From the NCBI GenBank assembly GCA_015494775.1, contig WGAP01000004.1:1-6343 (forward strand): DNA of 6,343 bases, read 5' to 3'. The stretch comes from Flavobacteriales bacterium (GTDB lineage: Bacteria > Bacteroidota > Bacteroidia > Flavobacteriales > Flavobacteriaceae). A program made the translations under genes and the position numbers. The notes below the pieces were generated by a model. It was not told the origin of the DNA and did no database searches. It was given only the letters and a program-made list of their open reading frames with translations. How positions within the stretch are numbered: position 1 is the stretch's first letter; every line of letters starts with the position of its first letter. Positions 1 to 5,856 of this stretch are shown piece after piece.

Positions 1-2
1 GG

Positions 3-164
3 GCGGCTTGCCGCGAGGGAAAAGGCAGGCGGCTGAGTGCTGCGAACGTAGTGAGCAGTGTATCGAAGCCCCGGCCGATCAATACGGTCGCTTCGATACA
101 ATTTTTGCTACGCAAAAATCACTCAGCGACCTACATCGCGCCAGGGATGGGAGCGGTTATGCGC
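3..164. repeat. Structured dispersed repeat, copy 1 (four-way-junction fold)
   Basis: This stretch recurs in the same orientation at 6060-6220. Over the core 16-164 versus 6072-6220 I count 5 substitutions and no gaps in 149 bases; the first 13 bases align more loosely. It can fold into four helices: P1 32-39 with 120-127 (gctgagtg/cactcagc), P2 40-43 with 55-58 (ctgc/gcag), P3 60-69 with 90-99 (gtatcgaagc/gcttcgatac) and P4 101-108 with 112-119 (atttttgc/gcaaaaat). At most one base lies between adjacent helices, as in a compact four-way junction. A small hairpin (gcggc-tt-gccgc, 3-14) precedes it. It reads open in one frame, but four of the five differences between copies would change the amino acid, so it is not coding. 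Its role is unknown; it could be a structured RNA, a REP- or MITE-like element, or a recombination substrate. Confidence 0.85.
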
Positions 165-375
165 AGGCGGCGCGCCGCAGGCCTGCCGGGGCGGCGGGGC
201 GACCAGCAGGAAGCCACGCCCGCTACGCTCGCAGGGCAAGAGCGGGCCGACTGCGCATTTGAGCGGACAGCCCGGTCCCGACATTGCGCAAGCAATGTAC
301 GGGAGGCGCCCGAAAAATAAAAATCGCATAGGACAAGCCGCCAAAATAACGTATTTTCGTGCCAAAGAAGCGTCT
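165..375. other. GC-rich hairpin-bearing leader upstream of lysA
   Basis: No gene is supported here. Directly after the structured repeat comes a perfect 12-bp palindrome (gcggcgcgccgc, 167-178), then an inverted pair gcccgct (218-224) / agcgggc (241-247), then a strong hairpin at 276-304. From about 310 the sequence turns A-rich and leads to the lysA start. A weak match to the Bacteroidota -7 element (TAnnTTTG) is tattttcg at 352-359, but no -33 TTTG lies at the expected spacing, so I do not call a promoter. The leader could be the variable half of the repeat element or a structured 5' UTR for lysA. Confidence 0.5.
276..304. other. Stable hairpin with GCAA tetraloop upstream of lysA
   Basis: The left arm tcccgacattgc (276-287) pairs with gcaatgt (292-298) and cggga (300-304). 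This gives 12 base pairs with one bulged A at 299 and the loop gcaa (288-291), a GNRA-type tetraloop if transcribed on the + strand. It is not followed by a T-tract, so it is not a typical intrinsic terminator. It lies about 70 bases before the lysA start. It could be an RNA fold in the lysA leader or a part of the neighbouring repeat. Confidence 0.55.
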
Positions 376-1512
376 ATGACCGACAGGAATTTGCTTTTGG
401 ACATTGCGCGGCACTACGGAACGCCCGCCTATGTGTATGACCTGCAAGACGTGCGGGAACGCTACCTGCATTTGAAGGAGCATTTGACCGGACTGCCGGC
501 CGATGTTCACTATGCCGTCAAGGCCAATGCGCATCCCGAAATATTGCGGACGCTCCGGGAAATGGGCAGCGGCGCGGATTGTGTGTCGGTGCAGGAAGTC
601 GAGCGGGTTTTGGAAGCGGGTTTTGCGCCCGAAAAAGTGCTCTATACGCCCAGTTGTCCGTCGGAGGAGGAATTGCGACGGGCCTTTGAACTGGGCGTGC
701 GGGTACATATCGGTGCGTTGGAATATTTGCCTTGGGTGGCGGAGCATTATCCCGGCCGCCCTATCGGGCTGCGGCTCAATCCCGATGTGCGCATCGAAGG
801 AAACGTAAAAATAGCCACGGCCCACGCCGGAAGTAAATTCGGCATCCCTTGGACGTTGAACAAGGACTTGATGAAAATGCTCCGCAAATTGCCGCTGCGG
901 GTAACGGGTCTGCACGTGCATATCGGTTCGGACGTGCATTCGTGGCAAGATTTGGCCCGCGGCGTGGATTTTCTGACCGATATTGCGGGCGCATTTCCCG
1001 ATTTGACCTATTTGGATTTCGGTAGCGGCCTTAAAGTGCCTTACCGCAAAAGCGAACGGGAAATCGACCTGGCGGCCTATGCCGATCACATCCGCCAACG
1101 GATGAAAGCCCTGCCGCAATTGCGTATCGTTTTGGAACCCGGAAAGTTTTTGGTGGCCCGAAGCGGAGTTTTCCTGATGCAGGTTACCACGGTCAAGCGG
1201 ACACCCTTCAAAACCTTTGCCGGCGTAAACACGGGATTCAACCATATGATCCGGCCGATGTATTACGATGCCTATCACGCTATTGAAAACCTTTCCAATC
1301 CGGGCGGCAAGGAACAGGTTTATGACGTGGTGGGCAACCTGTGCGAAGAAGATACTTTTGCCCGCGCACGCCGGATGCCCGAAGTGCGGAAAGGTGATAT
1401 ATTGGCCCTGCACAATGCCGGCGCCTACGGCTATGTGATGGCTTCGCACTACAACCTGCGGCCTTTGCCCAAAGAAATTATTGTGGACGGAAACAAAATT
1501 TATGAAGCATAA
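376..1512 (+). CDS. lysA: Diaminopimelate decarboxylase (LysA)
   Basis: A PLP-dependent cytoplasmic enzyme that decarboxylates meso-diaminopimelate to L-lysine, the last step of the DAP pathway. The 378-residue product has the alanine-racemase-like barrel first: YAVKAN with the cofactor lysine K49, SKFG at 153-156, the HVHIGS segment at 180-185 and the phosphate-binding DFGSGL at 214-219. EPGKFLV follows at 254-260. The C-terminal barrel has CEEDTF (323-328) with the active-site cysteine C323, and AGAYGYVMASHYN (348-360). EPGK in place of EPGR, and the GVNTGFNHMIRP stretch, are usual in Bacteroidota LysA as I recall them. ATG 376 is chosen because homology begins at once after it; the longer open frame upstream runs through the non-coding repeat. 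Upstream is only a weak purine run (aaagaag). The 3' end overlaps the next gene by 11 bp, suggesting co-transcription. Carboxynorspermidine decarboxylase is a less likely relative. Confidence 0.95.
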   Translation: MTDRNLLLDIARHYGTPAYVYDLQDVRERYLHLKEHLTGLPADVHYAVKANAHPEILRTLREMGSGADCVSVQEVERVLEAGFAPEKVLYTPSCPSEEELRRAFELGVRVHIGALEYLPWVAEHYPGRPIGLRLNPDVRIEGNVKIATAHAGSKFGIPWTLNKDLMKMLRKLPLRVTGLHVHIGSDVHSWQDLARGVDFLTDIAGAFPDLTYLDFGSGLKVPYRKSEREIDLAAYADHIRQRMKALPQLRIVLEPGKFLVARSGVFLMQVTTVKRTPFKTFAGVNTGFNHMIRPMYYDAYHAIENLSNPGGKEQVYDVVGNLCEEDTFARARRMPEVRKGDILALHNAGAYGYVMASHYNLRPLPKEIIVDGNKIYEA

Positions 1513-2614
1513 ACCTTTTACCTTTTTACCCGGCAAAACGGCCTGGCTGTTGCTTGTGGCCGTATTGTCTATGTTCTCCTGCCTGAACAACTCCGGCAGT
1601 GAGGTTACCGACACATTTACGGGCAAGGAAGTACCTGTACCGCAAAAGGTCCGCGACACGGCGGAGGTGATGTTTTACAATGTGGAAAACCTTTTCGATA
1701 CCATTGACGACCCGCATCATAACGACGATGATTTTTTGCCCGGCGGTAATTTTGCTTGGACGGAGGCCAAATACCGGAAAAAAATCCGCAACCTGGCACG
1801 GGTGATTGCAAATTTTGCCCGCCGGCGCGAAGCGCCGGTGGCTATCGGCCTGGCCGAGGTGGAAAACGACCGCGTGTTGCGGGATTTGATCGCCGACAGT
1901 TTGTTGCGGGATTTTCATTACGACTTTATTCATTACGAATCGACCGATTTTCGCGGTATTGATGTGGCTTTGCTCTACCGGACGCCTTTCAAGGTTTTTT
2001 ACCGCAAGCCCGTCAGGGTGTATTACGGTTTGGGACGAAAGCGGCATCGCTTGCGGGACATTCTGGCAGTGGGCGGCCGGCTGCGGGGCGATACGCTTTT
2101 TGTGTTGGTCAACCATTGGCCTTCGCAGCGCAAAGGAAGCCGCCGCAGCGAGCCCGAGCGCGAAGCTGCGGCCCGGGCCTTGAACAGTGCGGCAAAGGCG
2201 ATAAGGAAAAAATTCGGGGATGTTAAAATCCTGGTTTTGGGCGATTTCAACGAAAATCCCAACGGAAAGACCGTTCAAAACATCCTGCATCCGCACCGGC
2301 GGCGCACGGATGCGCCGGGTTGGTATGCGCCGCTAACGCACCTTTGGAACCCGCGATACAGCGGAAGTGAACGTTTTCACGGGCGTTGGGATTTGTTTGA
2401 CCAAATTTTTGTCAACCGTTCGTTGGTGGTATCCGATTCGAGCGAAAAAAAAGGACAATGGCTGTTGTTGAAGGCGGGGATTTTCCGTGCGCATTTTTTA
2501 CTGAAAGGCCGGGGTATTCGTCGCAGTTTCCACGGAACGGAGTTTGATCCGCGAGGTTTTAGCGACCATTTGCCGGTGTATGTAGCTTTGGGCTATGTTG
2601 ACGGAAATGAATAA
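1502..2614 (+). CDS. Endonuclease/exonuclease/phosphatase-fold protein, probable lipoprotein
   Basis: A metal-dependent phosphodiesterase of the DNase I-like (EEP) superfamily, 370 residues. The expected motif series is intact: FYNVENLFD (58-66, N60), GLAEVEN (116-122, E119), GIDVALLYR (152-160), NHWPSQRKG (204-212, H205), LGDFNENP (246-253, D248 and N250), FDQIFVN (299-305) and GFSDHLPVYV (352-361, D355 and H356). The N-terminus has basic residues, a hydrophobic segment (about 14-26) and C27 preceded by LSMFS. That resembles a lipoprotein signal with a non-canonical lipobox, so the protein is probably exported and lipid-anchored. ATG 1502 overlaps the lysA end; a TTG seven codons earlier is possible but would spoil the signal peptide. 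The substrate cannot be told: nucleic acid, phospholipid and sugar phosphate are all used in this superfamily. The fold call is firm; export is inferred. Confidence 0.9.
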   Translation: MKHKPFTFLPGKTAWLLLVAVLSMFSCLNNSGSEVTDTFTGKEVPVPQKVRDTAEVMFYNVENLFDTIDDPHHNDDDFLPGGNFAWTEAKYRKKIRNLARVIANFARRREAPVAIGLAEVENDRVLRDLIADSLLRDFHYDFIHYESTDFRGIDVALLYRTPFKVFYRKPVRVYYGLGRKRHRLRDILAVGGRLRGDTLFVLVNHWPSQRKGSRRSEPEREAAARALNSAAKAIRKKFGDVKILVLGDFNENPNGKTVQNILHPHRRRTDAPGWYAPLTHLWNPRYSGSERFHGRWDLFDQIFVNRSLVVSDSSEKKGQWLLLKAGIFRAHFLLKGRGIRRSFHGTEFDPRGFSDHLPVYVALGYVDGNE

Positions 2615-2662
2615 TGGGGGAAGGGCTAAGTATTAGGTCGGAATTTCTGAACGAATTATTAA
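2615..2662. other. Short intergenic stretch before the ATPase cassette
   Basis: This is AT-rich spacer with no terminator directly after the nuclease-fold gene. The segment ggaattt (2640-2646) is an inverted match to aaattcc (2664-2670) at the start of the first 46-bp repeat. The lack of a terminator here, with a strong one beyond the cassette, is relevant to the insertion idea. Confidence 0.4.
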
Positions 2663-2708
2663 TAAATTCCTCAAACTTTCCGTTTGGGGTTATTTTGAGG
2701 AAATTTGA
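2663..2708. repeat. 46-bp direct repeat, left copy, imperfect palindrome
   Basis: Identical over all 46 bases to 4022-4067. Inside it, the arm aaattcctcaaa (2664-2675) pairs with tttgaggaaattt (2694-2706), a 12-bp stem with one extra A, around an 18-base spacer (2676-2693). The pair brackets a single gene. Possible roles are a recombination or insertion site, a transcription stop in either direction, or an operator. There is no convincing T-tract after the stem. Confidence 0.9.
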
Positions 2709-2723
2709 TTAGTTTTGAGGAAA
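2693..2723 (+). promoter_or_regulatory. Two TTTTGAGGAAA half-sites 20 bp apart before the ATPase
   Basis: The 11-mer ttttgaggaaa occurs at 2693-2703, inside the 46-bp repeat, and again at 2713-2723, just outside it; the spacing of exactly 20 bp is about two helical turns. The inverted arm at 2664-2675 supplies a third, opposite half-site. Such an arrangement could be an operator or a recombinase-binding cluster. The right copy of the 46-bp repeat has no matching outside half-site. The second 11-mer also places gaggaaag 8 bases before an in-frame TTG at 2733. Confidence 0.3.
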
Positions 2724-2738
2724 GAAAAATCATTGGGA

Positions 2739-3962
2739 ATGTCTCAAATTATACGAAAAACCTTATTGGATAAACTTGCTGTTTTGAGAGACCGGAACCT
2801 GATAAAGGTCATCACCGGCGCACGTCGTGTAGGAAAATCCACATTATTATTACAGTTTCAGGAACGCTTGCGGGCCGAAAATCCGGATGTTTCGATTGTT
2901 TCCATCAATTTGGATTTGCCCGAATTCCGGGTGCTTGCCGAAAAACATTGGAAGGAAATTTATGATTACATTATGGCGCAAACCCGTAAGGACAAGAAAA
3001 ATTATGTTTTTATCGATGAGGTACAAAATATACCGGAATTTGAAAAATTACTGGAAGGATTATTTGTAACACCCAACATCGACTTGTATGTAACAGGGTC
3101 GAATGCTTATTTACTATCGAGTGAATTGGCCACTTTGCTCACGGGGAGGGCCTATGAAATCAACGTTTTGCCGTTTTCGTTTGCCGAATTTCTGGAATTT
3201 ACCGGAAAAACGGATAATCCCGACCGTGCTTTTGCCGAATATTTGCACATAGGCGGTTTTCCCGAGGCCGTGAAATTGGCCTCAAAAGGTGAAAATTACG
3301 TTTATGAATATTTGGAAACCGTTTTTCGAAATATCTATGAAAATGATATACGGAAACGCCACCGGATTTTTCATGAAACATCTTATATTGAGGTGATTAA
3401 ATTTTTGATAGACAGTATTGGATCCATTGTTTCGGGAAGAAATATTGCTCGTGTATTGACGGCCAACGGAAAAAAAATCGATAATAAGACCGTTTCACGC
3501 TACATCGATACCCTTGTTGAGGCATTCCTGTTTTATAGGGTAAACAGGTATGATGTAAAAGGAAAACAACTCTTGGCCACCTTGGAAAAATACTATCTGG
3601 TTGATTTGGGTTTTCGCTATGCCTTGTTGGGCAAGGAACGACAAGCTGATGCCGGCCGTTTGTTGGAAAATGTAATTTATTTGGAACTCTTACGCAGAAA
3701 TTATCAAATCTGGGTGGGTAAAGTGGAAACATATGAAGTGGATTTCGTTGTCAGGGACAACAAAGGATATACCCAATATATTCAGGTTGCTTATACAATC
3801 AAAGATGCTAAAACTTTTGAAAGGGAAATGAAGCCGTTTTATAATATTCCCGATTATAACCAACGAATGATTATTAGCATGGACTATGATACGGGGTCTT
3901 ACAAAGGTGTAAAACTTGTCAATGCCATTGATTGGCTATTGGACGGTTATTCACCCGGGTAA
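2739..3962 (+). CDS. AAA+ ATPase with C-terminal DUF4143-type domain
   Basis: A 407-residue P-loop ATPase of the widespread, mostly uncharacterised ATP-binding family pairing an AAA domain with DUF4143. Walker A is GARRVGKST (27-35), Walker B is YVFIDEVQ (89-96), and a sensor-like VTGSNAYLLS lies at 118-127. A winged-helix-like stretch (DNKTVSRYIDTLVEAFL, 248-264) follows. The C-terminal part has YYLVDLGFRYALLG (285-298), GRLLENVIYLELLRR (306-320), EVDFVV (333-338) and YIQVAY (347-352), a layout resembling a PD-(D/E)XK nuclease core with Q-V-A where many nucleases have E-x-K, so nuclease activity is doubtful. ATG 2739 is the likely start; TTG 2733 and TTG 2715 are alternatives, TTG 2733 having gaggaaag 8 bases upstream. 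It stands alone between two identical 46-bp repeats and is AT-richer than the flanking genes, suggesting separate arrival. Its biological role is unknown. Confidence 0.92.
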   Translation: MSQIIRKTLLDKLAVLRDRNLIKVITGARRVGKSTLLLQFQERLRAENPDVSIVSINLDLPEFRVLAEKHWKEIYDYIMAQTRKDKKNYVFIDEVQNIPEFEKLLEGLFVTPNIDLYVTGSNAYLLSSELATLLTGRAYEINVLPFSFAEFLEFTGKTDNPDRAFAEYLHIGGFPEAVKLASKGENYVYEYLETVFRNIYENDIRKRHRIFHETSYIEVIKFLIDSIGSIVSGRNIARVLTANGKKIDNKTVSRYIDTLVEAFLFYRVNRYDVKGKQLLATLEKYYLVDLGFRYALLGKERQADAGRLLENVIYLELLRRNYQIWVGKVETYEVDFVVRDNKGYTQYIQVAYTIKDAKTFEREMKPFYNIPDYNQRMIISMDYDTGSYKGVKLVNAIDWLLDGYSPG

Positions 3963-4021
3963 ATAAATAATGATCGTCTTATTGAAGAAAATCCTGATGA
4001 AAATTTTTTAGAAAACCGATT

Positions 4022-4067
4022 TAAATTCCTCAAACTTTCCGTTTGGGGTTATTTTGAGGAAATTTGA
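4022..4067. repeat. 46-bp direct repeat, right copy, imperfect palindrome
   Basis: An exact copy of 2663-2708 in the same orientation, beginning 59 bases after the ATPase stop. The palindromic arms are at 4023-4034 and 4053-4065. The flanks differ from those of the left copy on both sides, so the identity is confined to these 46 bases. Exact identity in non-coding DNA suggests recent duplication, active homogenisation or strong constraint. Confidence 0.9.
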
Positions 4068-4119
4068 AGGAGCGCGAATTGATGTTCCGGTTGCCGGCAA
4101 ACAGAAAACATATAAGCGA

Positions 4120-4151
4120 AAAAGGCCGCCCCGCTTGCGGGGCGGCCTTTT
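4120..4151. terminator. Strong intrinsic terminator, possibly bidirectional
   Basis: The arms aaaaggccgccccgc (4120-4134) and gcggggcggcctttt (4137-4151) are perfect complements of 15 bp around tt. Read on the + strand, a GC stem ends in four T; read on the - strand it ends in five T. It lies 158 bases after the ATPase stop, beyond the right 46-bp repeat. It would stop + strand transcription from the ATPase, or originally from the lysA/nuclease unit if the ATPase block was inserted later. Confidence 0.85.
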
Positions 4152-4446
4152 CATGGCAAGTGGTTTTGATAAGGGCGGAGATGATGAGAAAAACAAATCA
4201 GGACATTGGCAAGTGCTTTGACATGTTTTTTCAAAATCAAAAATAGAGTGCTATTTTCAAACATTAGTCCCAAATCCTGTTGCACAAACAATATGGGACA
4301 ACTTTTTCGGGGATGATTTTTATCACCCTTTTTATGGAAAATGAAAAAACAATCTAAATAAAAGATAAAAAAGCGTACTCAAATGATAATCATAGGCCCG
4401 AATTTGCCCGAAAAAATGTATTTTTAGCCACATCAAAACAAAACTT
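4152..4446. other. AT-rich intergenic region with small inverted repeats
   Basis: I find no gene here. A perfect 7-bp hairpin, aaaatag-agtg-ctatttt, is at 4240-4257. A second inverted pair, gtccca (4267-4272) / tgggac (4294-4299), encloses tgtt/aaca. An 11-bp palindrome, atgataatcat, is at 4383-4393, about 54 bases before the dehydrogenase start. The last 30 bases are A-rich without a Shine-Dalgarno sequence, as is usual in Bacteroidota. The region must hold the dehydrogenase promoter, but I see no good -33/-7 pair: tttg 4403-4406 and tattttta 4419-4426 are only 12 bases apart. Confidence 0.5.
4383..4393. promoter_or_regulatory. ATGATAATCAT palindrome, weakly Fur-box-like
   Basis: A perfect odd-length palindrome centred on 4388. 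Aligned to the classical 19-bp Fur box, it matches at 13 of 19 positions by hand count, the matches falling mostly in the centre. It may be an operator for the dehydrogenase gene, or a chance palindrome in AT-rich DNA. No regulator gene is in the window. Confidence 0.2.
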
Positions 4447-5598
4447 ATGGATTTTTCACTTTCCGAAGAACATTTAATGATACAAGAAGCCGCACGGGAT
4501 TTTGCCCGTGCCGAATTACTTCCCGATGTCATCGAACGCGACAAAGAAGCCCGCTTTCCCGACCGTCAGGTTAAACTGATGGGCGAAATGGGATTTATGG
4601 GCATGATGGTTCCGCAAGCTTACGGCGGAAGCGGTATGGATACCCTGGCCTACGTGTTGGCTATGGAAGAAATTGCCAAGGTGGATGCTTCGGCCGCCGT
4701 GATTATGAGCGTTAACAATTCGTTGGTTACCTGGGGCTTGGATCATTTTGGCACCGAAGAACAAAAACAAAAATACCTGGTCCCGCTGGCATCGGGACAA
4801 AAACTGGGCGCTTTTGCGCTGAGCGAACCCGAAGCCGGCAGTGATGCCACACACCAACGCACCACGGCCATCGACAAGGGGGATTATTACCTGCTCAACG
4901 GCGTAAAAAACTGGATAACCAATGCCGGCCATGCCGACGTGTTCCTGGTCATCGCCCAAACCCACCCCGAAAAAGGCCATCACGGCATCAATGCCTTTAT
5001 TGTGGAAAAGGGCTGGGAAGGATTTACCCTCGGACCCAAGGAAGACAAAATGGGCATCCGCAGTTCCGACACCCATTCGTTGATTTTCCAAGACGTCAAA
5101 GTGCCCAAGGAAAACCGCATCGGCGAAGACGGTTTCGGGTTTAAATTCGCCATGAAAACCCTAGCCGGCGGGCGTATCGGCATTGCGGCCCAAGCCCTGG
5201 GCATTGCACAAGGCGCCTACGAACGGGCCCTGCAATATGCCAAGGAACGCGAGGCCTTCGGCAAACCCATTATTCATCATCAAGCCGTGGCCTTCAAACT
5301 GGCCGATATGAAAACCCGCATCGATGCGGCGCGCTATCTGATTTGGAAGGCCGCTTGGGACAAAGACCAAGGCAAGGATTACAACCTCAGCAGCGCCATG
5401 GCCAAATATTATGCGGCCGAAACGGCCATGTGGGTAACCACCCAAGCCGTGCAAATCCACGGTGGCTACGGCTACGTGCGCGAATACCACGTGGAACGTA
5501 TGATGCGCGACGCCAAAATCACGCAGATATACGAAGGCACGTCCGAAATTCAGCAAATCGTGATTGCACGAGCCATTGCCAAGGAAAAAATCCGGTAG
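4447..5598 (+). CDS. Acyl-CoA dehydrogenase
   Basis: A flavoenzyme that oxidises an acyl-CoA to the trans-2-enoyl-CoA and passes electrons to electron-transfer flavoprotein; it is soluble and cytoplasmic. The product has 383 residues, the normal length for the short-chain/branched-chain class. In order it has the N-terminal helical domain (about 1-115), signature 1 GAFALSEPEAGSDA (121-134), the flavin-contacting KNWITNA (154-160), the middle beta domain (to about 225), and the C-terminal helical domain with QIHGGYGYVREY (336-347), RDAKI (354-358) and IYEGTSEIQ (361-369). E363 sits at the catalytic-base position of short-chain and butyryl-CoA dehydrogenases rather than the shifted isovaleryl/long-chain position. 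Chain length cannot be fixed; butyryl- or 2-methylbutyryl-like substrates are the best guess. ATG 4447 starts the typical MDFSLSEE. It appears monocistronic, since a terminator lies upstream and hairpins follow. Confidence 0.95.
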   Translation: MDFSLSEEHLMIQEAARDFARAELLPDVIERDKEARFPDRQVKLMGEMGFMGMMVPQAYGGSGMDTLAYVLAMEEIAKVDASAAVIMSVNNSLVTWGLDHFGTEEQKQKYLVPLASGQKLGAFALSEPEAGSDATHQRTTAIDKGDYYLLNGVKNWITNAGHADVFLVIAQTHPEKGHHGINAFIVEKGWEGFTLGPKEDKMGIRSSDTHSLIFQDVKVPKENRIGEDGFGFKFAMKTLAGGRIGIAAQALGIAQGAYERALQYAKEREAFGKPIIHHQAVAFKLADMKTRIDAARYLIWKAAWDKDQGKDYNLSSAMAKYYAAETAMWVTTQAVQIHGGYGYVREYHVERMMRDAKITQIYEGTSEIQQIVIARAIAKEKIR

Positions 5599-5620
5599 GT
5601 AATTATTTGCAGGACGCTAC

Positions 5621-5816
5621 GTGAACCGCCGCAGGCGTTTCACTTCGCGGCTCCACAAGCCTGCGCGCCTTGCAAGCGGCGGCGCTTGTCTTGTTCCGCT
5701 GCTTCGCAAGCCCTTCGGTCTTGCTCCGCGTGCTTCGGAGCCCTGTCGGTCTCCTCGCAGGCCTCGGAACCCTGCGGTTTCCTCGGCGGTCGGCGAACCC
5801 GCAAGGCGGTTTCGCC
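5621..5816. repeat. Tandem array of six hairpins with a shared C/T-mismatch design
   Basis: Six hairpins follow one another, separated by 9-12 base linkers that mostly begin and end with tc. Arms are gtgaa/ttcac (5621-5643), acaag/cttgt (5655-5694), gcaag/cttgc (5706-5724), ggag/ctcc (5737-5754), ggaa/ttcc (5766-5782) and ggcgaa/ttcgcc (5792-5816). In each, the arm is followed by C, the opposite arm is preceded by T at the facing position, and (except in the second) a C-rich/G-rich inner stem closes a 3-4 base loop. The second carries a larger insert containing its own stem, caagcg/cgcttg (5673-5688). Arm sequences differ while pairing is kept, and linkers such as tccgctgcttc and tccgcgtgcttc are related. 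No reading frame looks like a protein. The array begins 23 bases after the dehydrogenase stop. Confidence 0.65.
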
Positions 5817-5824
5817 TTTTTATT
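5792..5824 (+). terminator. Intrinsic terminator ending the hairpin array
   Basis: The last hairpin (arms ggcgaa 5792-5797 and ttcgcc 5811-5816, inner stem ccgc/gcgg) is followed at once by tttttattt. This is the only hairpin of the array with a T-tract, so it probably ends transcription coming from the acyl-CoA dehydrogenase gene, nearly 200 bases upstream. The transcript's 3' end would then carry the whole array. Confidence 0.6.
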
Positions 5825-5856
5825 TATCTTGTTGATATTCGGATATTTAAACCATT

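Larger units (their letters stand above)
2663..4067. mobile_element. Candidate repeat-bounded ATPase cassette
   Basis: The two identical 46-bp palindromic repeats enclose only the ATPase gene, giving a 1359-bp repeat-to-repeat period. The enclosed DNA is plainly AT-richer than its neighbours: by hand count, 3301-3360 is 18/60 G+C, against 37/60 for 541-600 in lysA. Excision between the repeats would leave one repeat between the nuclease-fold gene and a strong terminator. No transposase or integrase is encoded, so any movement would need an enzyme supplied from elsewhere, or homologous recombination between dispersed copies. Mobility is inferred from this arrangement and is not shown. Confidence 0.4.

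Noticed and set aside
8..262. Similar short proteins encoded in both copies of the structured repeat (8-262 and 6028-6225)
   Set aside because: The likeness comes from the DNA repeat. Of the five base differences between copies, four would change the amino acid and all avoid the helices, the opposite of what a protein gene would show.
352..359. tattttcg considered as a lysA promoter -7 element
   Set aside because: It differs from TAnnTTTG at one base, has no -33 TTTG at proper spacing, and would leave a leader of only about 10 bases.
1129..1155. EPGK instead of EPGR in LysA, considered as a mutated active site
   Set aside because: As I recall, Bacteroidota LysA proteins commonly carry EPGKFLV, and all other key residues are present.
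223..1659. A 478-codon open frame on the minus strand across lysA
   Set aside because: It lies antisense to a complete, motif-perfect lysA and its translation shows no recognisable family; it is a by-product of the codon use of lysA.
1526..2296. A 256-codon minus-strand open frame across the nuclease-fold gene
   Set aside because: The + strand frame holds all expected EEP motifs; the antisense translation has none I recognise.
4064..4246. A 60-codon open frame after the right 46-bp repeat
   Set aside because: It spans the perfect-stem terminator at 4120-4151 and has no recognisable sequence features.
4516..5091. A 191-codon minus-strand open frame across the acyl-CoA dehydrogenase
   Set aside because: Antisense shadow of a full-length, well-conserved enzyme gene.
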